Shown in pieces: positions 1-5,129 of a DNA stretch of 8,375 bases (position 1 is its first letter; the number at the start of each line of letters is the position of its first letter). The notes under the pieces were generated by a model. That model ran no database searches. It was not told the origin of the DNA and saw only the letters and a program-made list of their open reading frames with translations. This DNA is from Erysipelotrichaceae bacterium UBA6182 (GTDB lineage: Bacteria; Bacillota_I; Bacilli_A; Erysipelotrichales; Erysipelotrichaceae). The DNA lies in assembly GCA_002422065.1 (NCBI GenBank), contig DITO01000234.1, positions 1 through 8,375 on the forward strand. The letters run 5' to 3'. The position numbers and the translations under genes were made by a program.

Positions 1-1
1 A

Positions 2-25
2 AAATGCCTTCTTACGAAGGCATTT
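2..25 (-). terminator. Intrinsic terminator of the redox operon
   Basis: A perfect 10-bp inverted repeat (AAATGCCTTC / GAAGGCATTT) with a 4-nt loop begins three bases beyond the stop codon of the two-thioredoxin-fold gene. Read on the minus strand it ends in TTTT at the window edge, so the rest of the U-tract is not visible. The hairpin could also work in the other direction. Confidence 0.8.
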
Positions 26-27
26 GA

Positions 28-675
28 TTAAGATAAGTTTTCGATTGCTTCTAAAATGACATCGAAAGGTTGATTTCCAACAAGTTCGATTGAATCATTG
101 ATTACAATCTTTGGTACGCTTGAGACATTGAATCGATTGGATAATTCTTGAAATGTTTGTGCCTCTACCATCTCTCCTTCAATGTTCGAATTCAACATCG
201 CTAGCTTATGTGCTTTTTGAACTGCTCCAGGGCAATGAGGGCATGAAAGGGTTACAAACACTTTAATATTAACTGGTTTTTCAATAGCATTAATTCGTTT
301 TAAATAGTCTTCAGGAACTGCTTCTTCATGGGCATTACCCATGTCTAGTAATGCTGGGATAAAGGAATTGATTTCATGTCCTGCAGGAATACCATTGAAC
401 TTAACACCATGGTTTTGTCCTTTATGATCAAGGAGTACAAAACTTGGTACCATTTCAATATTGTATTCTTTGGCAAGAGCATAATCTTTATTAATATCAT
501 AGTGAGCAAGATGAATCTTGTCCGATAATTCTTCTACTTCACTCAGTAAAGCTTTAGTTTCTTCACAGCTTACGCATTCTCCTTGTGATGTAAAGAAAGC
601 AATGGTGACATCATCCTTGATATCATTAAATACGGTGCGCAATTGATTTGCGACTTCATCATTCATTAAACGCAT
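28..675 (-). CDS. Protein with two thioredoxin folds (PDO / AhpF N-domain-like)
   Basis: 215 aa, no signal peptide or membrane segment, so cytosolic. Two tandem thioredoxin/glutaredoxin folds are visible: fold 1 with C34-V-S-C37 and a cis-proline at MVPSF (P77), and fold 2 with C145-P-H-C148 and a cis-proline at SVPKI (P188). Length and layout match protein disulfide oxidoreductases (glutaredoxin-like domain proteins) and the N-terminal half of AhpF. In AhpF only the second fold keeps cysteines; here both do, which favours a PDO-like role. Such proteins pass electrons from a flavin reductase to disulfide substrates or peroxiredoxins. The gene follows the reductase gene with a 17-bp overlap, so the reductase is the probable electron donor. 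The start at 675 is preferred over a second ATG at 666 because AGGAGG lies 5 nt before the first ATG and 14 nt before the second. The substrate is unknown. Confidence 0.85.
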   Translation of the reverse strand: MRLMNDEVANQLRTVFNDIKDDVTIAFFTSQGECVSCEETKALLSEVEELSDKIHLAHYDINKDYALAKEYNIEMVPSFVLLDHKGQNHGVKFNGIPAGHEINSFIPALLDMGNAHEEAVPEDYLKRINAIEKPVNIKVFVTLSCPHCPGAVQKAHKLAMLNSNIEGEMVEAQTFQELSNRFNVSSVPKIVINDSIELVGNQPFDVILEAIENLS

Positions 676-1651
676 AGTTTCCTCCTAGTTGGTTTATGTA
701 TTCAGATGCTGCTAAGGCAGCGGTAGCACCTTGCGCTACAGCAATAATAATCTGCTTATATGGACTCTCACACACATCTCCAGCAGCATATAAGCCAGGA
801 AGTGAAGTGCGTTGATGTGGATCGACAAGCACATGACCTGTCTCTGAAAGATTAACTAAATCCTTAACAAGATTTGAACTTGGGATGTTTCCTATCTCAA
901 CAAATAGTCCATCAGCTTCAATGTTTCGCTCATGACTAGATGATTTATCAAGGACTCGGATACCTTTCATTCGTGTGTCTCCAAAGATTTCAAGGATTTG
1001 GGTTTGTTTGAAGACAGTAATCTTCTCGTGATTTAACATTTGATCGACTAGAATTTTATCTGCTCTAAATTCAGAACGATGAACAACAATGACTTTACTA
1101 GCCCATTTTGCGACATCTAAGGATGCTTCGACAGCAGAATTACCACCCCCAGCAATAATGACGATTTTATCTTTAAATAATGGAGCATCACATATAGCGC
1201 AATAGGCTACACCTTTATCACTAAATGTAGCTTCTCCAGGGATATCAAGACGTCGAGGGTTTGAACCACTTGAAAGTAGAATTGTTTTTGCTTTTAGGGT
1301 TTGCTTATTATCAAGATGAACTTTAAAGAGTGTACCTGACTTTTCTATTCTTGTGATTGAAGTATCTTCTAGCATTGGAACTTCAAATTGCTTTAGATGG
1401 TTGATGAATGCCTCATTTAAACCTTCTCCACTGATTTGTGATATTCCTAAATAGTTGTCAACACTTGAGGTATTAAGGAGTTGACCGCCAAGTTTTTTTG
1501 CAATAATAGCAGTACTTAAACCTTTACGAAAGGCATAGAGTGCAGCATTATATCCTGCAGGACCTCCACCAATAACAAGATGATCATAGAGTATAGACTC
1601 ATCTAAAGTGGGAGTATTAATCGTAGGATTAAAATTAAAGGAAAAACTCAT
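659..1651 (-). CDS. Thioredoxin-reductase-like FAD/NAD(P)H disulfide reductase
   Basis: 330 aa flavoprotein of the low-Mr thioredoxin reductase/AhpF family. Motifs in order: FAD dinucleotide fold GGGPAG (28-33), redox pair C151-A-I-C154 in the family context YCAICDAP, NAD(P)H fold GGGNSA (168-173), HRSEFR (191-196), and the second FAD signature AGDV (290-293). It should oxidise NAD(P)H and reduce a partner disulfide, most likely the two-fold thioredoxin protein encoded directly downstream. An N-terminal extension of about 20 residues precedes the first strand, and there is no AhpF-type N-terminal domain, so the pair resembles AhpF split into two proteins in reversed order. Its last codons contain the ribosome binding site of the next gene. 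The start is supported by AGGAGGT 6 nt upstream and a consensus promoter. True TrxB versus AhpF-like reductase cannot be settled from sequence alone. Confidence 0.9.
   Translation of the reverse strand: MSFSFNFNPTINTPTLDESILYDHLVIGGGPAGYNAALYAFRKGLSTAIIAKKLGGQLLNTSSVDNYLGISQISGEGLNEAFINHLKQFEVPMLEDTSITRIEKSGTLFKVHLDNKQTLKAKTILLSSGSNPRRLDIPGEATFSDKGVAYCAICDAPLFKDKIVIIAGGGNSAVEASLDVAKWASKVIVVHRSEFRADKILVDQMLNHEKITVFKQTQILEIFGDTRMKGIRVLDKSSSHERNIEADGLFVEIGNIPSSNLVKDLVNLSETGHVLVDPHQRTSLPGLYAAGDVCESPYKQIIIAVAQGATAALAASEYINQLGGNYAFNE
681..686 (-). promoter_or_regulatory. Ribosome binding site inside the reductase gene
   Basis: AGGAGG, 5 nt before the ATG at 675, lies within the reductase codons for Leu-Gly-Gly near the C-terminus. 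It fixes the start of the thioredoxin-fold gene and implies that the two genes are translated from one mRNA with coupled translation. Confidence 0.8.
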
Positions 1652-1670
1652 AGTGTTACCTCCTGACTCT

Positions 1671-1699
1671 ATTATAAGGGGACACTATTTGAATATCAA
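1671..1699 (-). promoter_or_regulatory. Sigma-A promoter of the redox operon
   Basis: TTGATA (-35, 1699-1694), a 17-bp spacer and a perfect TATAAT (-10, 1676-1671) on the minus strand. The -35 box overlaps the TGA stop codon of the upstream transposase-like gene. The predicted transcript start (~1664) falls on the first base of the AGGAGG ribosome binding site, giving a leader of only about 13 nt. Confidence 0.75.
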
Positions 1700-2361
1700 G
1701 TGTCTTGCAATGATTTTTTAACTATTTTAGATATAGTTGATTGATCAAGTCCTAAGAATAGTTCACCAATCTCTTTAAGTGAACACACAGTTGTTTGGTA
1801 TAAATTGAAGACACATTCATCACGCAGTGACTTATTTGCCATAACATCTTCAAATGAGCATTCGTGTTCATGAAGAAATTCTGTAAGCTGTTCTTTTACT
1901 GTTTTCACATCACATTCAAAACATGCCTCATCAAATGTAGTGAGAAGTGAAAGTGGCGATGTGGTTAATTTATGATAAACACAGTATGAGTTATAAGGTG
2001 ATTGAGCGGGTTTATTCACAGTTTCAAGCATTTTTTCTAAATCATTGATTGATGCGATAGGTTTACTCTTAAAGCGCTGTGTGAATAGTTTCCCTTGTGG
2101 TTTCTTATAGTTGGTGTAAGTGATAAGTAAAGAAGACATAATCTTAGATATATTCATATGAGGTGTTCTTACTAGTAGCTCAAAACTATAATCACTTAAT
2201 AAACAATACGCAAATATATCAAATTTAAACTTTTGTTTCGAAATATTTAAGATTGCTAAAAAATGATCACGATCTTCATTACTTTCAAACATAAGTTGAG
2301 TTGAAGATTGGGTGACAAGTAAGACACTTCCATTTTGATTTGAGCGAGCAGTACGTGGCAT
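1696..2361 (-). CDS. Y1/RAYT transposase relative lacking catalytic residues
   Basis: 221 aa. The family frame of REP-associated tyrosine (IS200-like Y1) transposases is clear: MPRTAR at the N-terminus, AYCLLSDYSFELL (51-63) where the family has AYCLMSNHVHLLI, GKLFTQRFKSKP (90-101) matching the family GxLFxxRFKSxP, and SPYNSY (121-126). The HUH metal site is gone: both histidines are replaced (Y58, F60). The YIHxNP segment carrying the catalytic tyrosine reads ETVNKP, so that Tyr also appears lost. The C-terminus (194-215) keeps a helix-turn-helix resembling the DnaA C-terminal signature (LKEIGELF, then LDQSTISKI). It therefore probably binds DNA but cannot cleave it. The reading frame is intact and no repeat ends flank it, which suggests domestication rather than a recent insertion. 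No good Shine-Dalgarno precedes the ATG. Its biological role is unknown. Confidence 0.75.
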   Translation of the reverse strand: MPRTARSNQNGSVLLVTQSSTQLMFESNEDRDHFLAILNISKQKFKFDIFAYCLLSDYSFELLVRTPHMNISKIMSSLLITYTNYKKPQGKLFTQRFKSKPIASINDLEKMLETVNKPAQSPYNSYCVYHKLTTSPLSLLTTFDEACFECDVKTVKEQLTEFLHEHECSFEDVMANKSLRDECVFNLYQTTVCSLKEIGELFLGLDQSTISKIVKKSLQDT

Positions 2362-2369
2362 AGTTCAAC

Positions 2370-2380
2370 TTTATACTATA
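2370..2380 (-). promoter_or_regulatory. Possible -10 region of the transposase-like gene
   Basis: Overlapping minus-strand hexamers TATAGT (2380-2375) and TATAAA (2375-2370) lie 8-19 nt upstream of the ATG. Either would place the transcript start only 2-7 nt before the start codon. No convincing -35 was found at the right distance. Confidence 0.35.
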
Positions 2381-2383
2381 TCT

Positions 2384-2396
2384 TTGAAAATTTCAA
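2384..2396. repeat. 13-bp palindrome in the divergent intergenic region
   Basis: TTGAAA-A-TTTCAA is a perfect inverted repeat with a single central base. It lies between the divergent transposase-like and hflX genes, next to the candidate -10 of the former. It could be an operator. A/T-rich palindromes of this size also arise by chance. Confidence 0.3.
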
Positions 2397-2416
2397 GTGA
2401 TGTCCCATTAGTTTAG

Positions 2417-2446
2417 TTAGAACGTCGTTTAATTTTGTGATACACT
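2417..2446 (+). promoter_or_regulatory. Possible promoter of hflX
   Basis: TTAGAA (2417-2422), an 18-bp spacer and TACACT (2441-2446). The match is modest. The predicted transcript start (~2453) coincides with the second in-frame ATG of hflX, and no Shine-Dalgarno sequence is present between the promoter and either ATG. Confidence 0.35.
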
Positions 2447-3691
2447 ATGTCCATGAAACATATTGGACTAATATTAGCTCAAGATCTATCTGTTGATACT
2501 GATCTTCATCTTCAAGAACTTAAAGCTTTATGTGCGACGATTGACATTGAAGTGCCTTTTGTGGTGACTCAAAAAATGCGTGCGCGCAAACCTGGATTAC
2601 TTGGACAAGGTAAATTGAGTGAAATTAAACTCGCTATGGATGAGCGAGTTACTCACATTATCACACTGCAAACACTATCTCCCAACGATCGTACTTTGTT
2701 AGCTGAGTATTTTCCTAATCAAATTATTATGGATAAATTTGAGGTTGTTGTTACGATATTTGAGAAGCGTGCTTCTTCAACGTTAAGCAACTTACAAGTA
2801 AAACTACTACGACTTCAAATGGAATATGCAAATCTTGCTGGAAGTTATGAAAGTTATTCTAAACAAGGTGGTGGTGGCGTAAGCCGTGGTCAAGGGGAGC
2901 AACAGCTTCAAATTGATCGTCGTCATTTATCACGACGCATGATAGAAGTGCGTAATAAGATTGAGAAAGAACACAAAAAGAATGAAATGATGACACAACG
3001 TCGTCAGAAGAATAGTGTGTTTACTGTTTCTCTTGTAGGATATACTAATGCCGGGAAGTCAACACTACTCAACTCACTTTTAAGTTTAAGTAAGGAAAGT
3101 AAAGTAAATAAAATGGTGGAATCAAAGAATCAAGTGTTCTCATCATTGGATACTGCTACACGTCGTATAGAGATTCCTTTCTATGCTCCTTTCTTGCTCA
3201 TTGATACAGTAGGGCTTATCCATGAATGTCCTGCTGAACTTGTAGAAGCATTTAAAACAACGATGGGATCACTTGATGAAGCAGACTTGGTTATTGCACT
3301 TATTGATGCTTCACGCCAAGATACACAAGCTCAATTAGAAACGATTCTAAGTTATGCACCAACCCTTGATGAAGATAAATTATTGGTTGTGTTTAATAAA
3401 TGTGACTTAAATCCACTTAATACAAATCATTTATGTATTAGTGCAAAAAATGGTGACAGTGTGATGCAACTTGTAGAGATTATTGATGATCGTCAAACAC
3501 ATGATTATATCCTTGTTAAAGGGGAGTGTGATGAGAGTGAAGTCGGTCAATTGTTCCAAGAGACTATTGATTGTGTTATTACAAAACTAATAAAAGGTAC
3601 AGATAGCATTTATTGTGAAGCTAAGATTGCTCCACATCGCAAGGATTTAATGGCTATTCTTGTTACTCAAAATACTAGCATTCGCTCATAA
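2447..3691 (+). CDS. hflX: HflX-family ribosome-associated GTPase
   Basis: 414 aa, close to the usual HflX length. The N-terminal domain has GLLGQGKLSEI (50-60) and the glycine-rich loop GGGGVSRGQGEQQLQ (141-155) typical of the family, followed by a charged helical linker and the G domain. In the G domain: G1 GYTNAGKST (198-206), G2 region SLDTATRR (233-240), G3 DTVG (253-256), G4 NKCD (317-320), G5 SAK (332-334). HflX proteins bind the 50S subunit and split stalled or heat-damaged ribosomes using GTP. Several usually strict positions differ (DKFEVVVTIF for the DRT-x-LIL-IFA region, TVGLI for TVGFI), so this is a divergent member. The start is uncertain: ATGs at 2447 and 2453 both lack a Shine-Dalgarno, and the second (MKHIGL) may be the real one on a leaderless transcript. 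It is transcribed alone and ends at its own terminator. Confidence 0.9.
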   Translation: MSMKHIGLILAQDLSVDTDLHLQELKALCATIDIEVPFVVTQKMRARKPGLLGQGKLSEIKLAMDERVTHIITLQTLSPNDRTLLAEYFPNQIIMDKFEVVVTIFEKRASSTLSNLQVKLLRLQMEYANLAGSYESYSKQGGGGVSRGQGEQQLQIDRRHLSRRMIEVRNKIEKEHKKNEMMTQRRQKNSVFTVSLVGYTNAGKSTLLNSLLSLSKESKVNKMVESKNQVFSSLDTATRRIEIPFYAPFLLIDTVGLIHECPAELVEAFKTTMGSLDEADLVIALIDASRQDTQAQLETILSYAPTLDEDKLLVVFNKCDLNPLNTNHLCISAKNGDSVMQLVEIIDDRQTHDYILVKGECDESEVGQLFQETIDCVITKLIKGTDSIYCEAKIAPHRKDLMAILVTQNTSIRS

Positions 3692-3694
3692 ATT

Positions 3695-3720
3695 AAAAAG
3701 AAAGTTCAACTTTCTTTTTT
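3695..3720. terminator. Bidirectional terminator after hflX
   Basis: A 12-bp perfect inverted repeat (AAAAAGAAAGTT, then C, then AACTTTCTTTTT) starts 4 bp after the hflX stop and is followed by T. The A-tract on the left gives an equivalent U-tract on the minus strand, where it directly follows the final stop codon of the convergent broken gene, so it probably serves both. Confidence 0.85.
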
Positions 3721-4231
3721 AGTGCACATTCTTTCGAAAGGGGAGTAAAAGTGTTTTCACATGTTTTGCTTGATCTTTAAACCCAAGTGTTTTATCTGAA
3801 ATAAGAAGAGAATAAGGTTGGTTCTTAATAAGAAGATTTATATGATGAGTATTCTTTGTAGTAATAATCTCAGTAACATCCAAACTATCAATCGATAAAA
3901 CCTTTTTATTAATTATCTTAGTGCTAAAGCGATTATAGAAGTAAATAATGACAGAATCTTATTGTGAGACGCAAAGGATTTGAGGGTGATTCGCAATCAA
4001 TGATCCGCCTATCAGACCTCCGATTAAGGCTGATATAAACGTAAAACTAAAACGTAATGCTAATCCTGTAATCAATACAATGAAAATAGAAAATATCGTT
4101 TTCCAAAAGAATTCCTTTTGAGATTCCTTACTAAAACCATTTACTACCACTGCAAATAAAAGGGGCTGGTTAGAATCATAGGTTGAATCAAACTTGGATA
4201 CTTTTTTTTGAATACTTCGATAACTGAACAT
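3719..4231 (-). pseudogene. Interrupted small membrane protein gene (in-frame TAA)
   Basis: The reading frame opens at ATG 4231 with a GAGG ribosome site 7 nt upstream and a consensus promoter. It codes for 90 residues: a basic N-terminus, then two membrane helices (about 41-60 and 63-80). It stops at TAA (3961-3959), after VSQ. Beyond that stop, in exactly the same frame, 79 further codons remain open to a TAA at 3721-3719 beside a terminator. They read as an ordinary soluble alternating-strand domain (VIIYFYNRF, KIINKKVLSID, INLLIKNQPYSLLI). The downstream part has no in-frame ATG or ribosome site of its own. The simplest reading is one ~170-residue protein (two membrane helices plus a C-terminal, perhaps PH-like, domain) split by a single nonsense change such as CAA to TAA. 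An upstream in-frame TTG at 4285 was rejected as start because it lies in the -35 box. Family unrecognised; readthrough or sequencing error remain possible. Confidence 0.75.
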
Positions 4232-4256
4232 CACTCGTCCTCGGTTTCTTATTTTT

Positions 4257-4285
4257 ATTGTAGATATAGACTTGATTGATGTCAA
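4257..4285 (-). promoter_or_regulatory. Strong promoter of the interrupted membrane gene
   Basis: Consensus TTGACA (4285-4280), a 17-bp spacer and TACAAT (4262-4257) on the minus strand. The predicted start near 4250 leaves a 19-nt leader containing GAGG before ATG 4231. The -35 hexamer is shared with an FNR-like box. Confidence 0.75.
4272..4285. promoter_or_regulatory. FNR-like box over the -35 element
   Basis: TTGAT-TGAT-GTCAA matches the FNR consensus TTGAT-N4-ATCAA at 9 of 10 positions. It is centred about 28 bp upstream of the predicted start of the interrupted gene and overlaps its -35 hexamer, a position that normally means repression. It is about 113 bp upstream of the predicted start of the adjacent regulator gene, too far for ordinary activation there. 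The regulator encoded next door has an FNR-type recognition helix. Confidence 0.5.
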
Positions 4286-4343
4286 ATTATGGTAATTGAG
4301 TTATAAACTTATCGATTTTTGAGTGAAAAATTGGCAGTCAAGC

Positions 4344-4363
4344 CTATAAAACACTCTATAAAA
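4344..4363 (+). repeat. Direct repeat CTATAAAA x2 upstream of the Crp/Fnr gene
   Basis: CTATAAAA occurs at 4344-4351 and 4356-4363, a 12-bp period, in the region where the regulator promoter lacks a -35 box. It may be chance in A/T-rich DNA or a binding site; nothing else supports function. Confidence 0.2.
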
Positions 4364-4379
4364 GTAAGCGATATTCTGT

Positions 4380-4385
4380 TATAAT
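4380..4385 (+). promoter_or_regulatory. -10 element of the Crp/Fnr-family gene
   Basis: A perfect TATAAT lies 25 bp before the start codon, with a predicted transcript start near 4392. The hexamer 17 bp upstream does not resemble TTGACA, so the promoter may depend on an activator. A strong ribosome site AAGGAGG (4397-4403) follows, 7 nt before the ATG. Confidence 0.6.
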
Positions 4386-4410
4386 AAGTCAAAGATAAGG
4401 AGGACAAACT

Positions 4411-5097
4411 ATGGAATGGTCTTGTAAGTGTAACGGCTGTGAACATCAAATGTGCACGAATCGTGTTCCTATTTTTTCATCCTTGTCAAATGAAGAAATG
4501 GACGCTATTCAATCATTAATCATACAAAGAACGTATGACAAAGGTGAAATCATTATTGCAGCAAATGAACCGATGCATGCTATATTCATCCTTAATGAAG
4601 GGGTTGTTAAGATCAATAAACGTTATCAAGATAAAGAGCAAATCTTGTATTTACTTACTGAGAATGAATTTTTTGGCGAAACTAACTTATTTGCACAAAC
4701 TAACTCAAATATGAATGTAGTTGCTCTTACTAAAACAGTATTATGTACGATTTCAAAAGCAGATTTTGAAAGACTTGTTTATAAATATCCTTCTATTGGA
4801 TTAAAGATGTTAGAGGAGATTACACATCGTTTAATTAAAACACAACAACTCATTGAGAATACTGGCTTTAAGCCAATTGATGATCGTATTGTTGAGATGC
4901 TTAAAGATTTCGCTCCAAAATATGGTAAGAAGGCAGACAAAGGCACACTCATCGAACTTCCTTTAAATCGTGAAGAATTAGCCAACTATCTTGGGTTAAC
5001 ACGTGAGACAATATCACGTAAGTTAGCAAAGATGGATAAGGAAGGCTTAATCAAAATCATTGGACATAAAAAGATTTTATTATATCATTCATCTTAA
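4411..5097 (+). CDS. Crp/Fnr-family regulator with FNR-like cysteine set
   Basis: 228 aa. A cyclic-nucleotide-binding-type beta barrel (about 20-125) and a long dimer helix (126-150) precede a winged helix-turn-helix (about 184-222). The N-terminus holds C5, C7, C10 and C15 (C-x-C-x2-C-x4-C). C112 in TVLCTISKADFERL aligns with E. coli FNR C122 in SMVCEIPFETLDDL. Three N-terminal cysteines plus this one are the FNR [4Fe-4S] ligands, so an oxygen- or redox-sensing Fe-S cluster is likely; a disulfide switch like Lactobacillus FLP is the alternative. The recognition helix TRETISRKLAKM keeps the E-x-x-S-R pattern that reads TTGAT half-sites. A matching box lies 130 bp upstream, over the promoter of the divergent interrupted gene. 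The start is fixed by AAGGAGG 7 nt upstream. Transcription ends at a hairpin overlapping the stop codon. The cAMP-binding RxS motif of CRP is not evident. Confidence 0.85.
   Translation: MEWSCKCNGCEHQMCTNRVPIFSSLSNEEMDAIQSLIIQRTYDKGEIIIAANEPMHAIFILNEGVVKINKRYQDKEQILYLLTENEFFGETNLFAQTNSNMNVVALTKTVLCTISKADFERLVYKYPSIGLKMLEEITHRLIKTQQLIENTGFKPIDDRIVEMLKDFAPKYGKKADKGTLIELPLNREELANYLGLTRETISRKLAKMDKEGLIKIIGHKKILLYHSS
5061..5088 (+). promoter_or_regulatory. Probable photolyase promoter inside the regulator gene
   Basis: TGGACA (5061-5066), a 16-bp spacer and TATCAT (5083-5088); each hexamer differs from consensus at one position. The predicted start (~5095) lies in the loop of the regulator's terminator hairpin, so transcripts from here lack the left arm and would escape termination. 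Confidence 0.45.
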
Positions 5098-5112
5098 CGA
5101 TGAATGATTTTT
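5084..5112 (+). terminator. Intrinsic terminator of the Crp/Fnr-family gene
   Basis: A perfect 10-bp stem (ATCATTCATC / GATGAATGAT) with loop TTAAC is followed by TTTT. The left arm is the last codons of the regulator and its TAA stop is in the loop. The photolyase start codon is only 17 bp beyond. Confidence 0.75.
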
Positions 5113-5129
5113 ATTAGAAAGAGGTTTCT

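Noticed and set aside
2..25. REP-like palindrome linked to the transposase relative
   Set aside because: It is a single hairpin at the operon end with a U-tract, explained as a terminator; no second copy occurs in the window.
1736..1750. 15-bp repeat GTTGATTGATCAAGT, also at 7548-7562
   Set aside because: Both copies lie in coding sequence and both encode Leu-Asp-Gln-Ser-Thr in unrelated proteins. The inner TTGATTGATCAA has only 2 bp between half-sites, so it is not an FNR box; most likely coincidence.
1696..2361. Active IS200/IS605-type insertion sequence
   Set aside because: The protein lacks the HUH histidines and the catalytic tyrosine, is longer than IS200 TnpA, and no subterminal hairpins or TnpB gene are nearby.
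4232..4285. 18-residue N-terminal extension of the interrupted membrane gene from a TTG start
   Set aside because: The TTG is part of the TTGACA -35 box, upstream of the predicted transcript start; ATG 4231 has a GAGG ribosome site.
4779..4985. 68-codon minus-strand open frame
   Set aside because: It lies antisense within the Crp/Fnr-family gene, has no ribosome site and no recognisable protein features; it is a shadow of the real coding frame.
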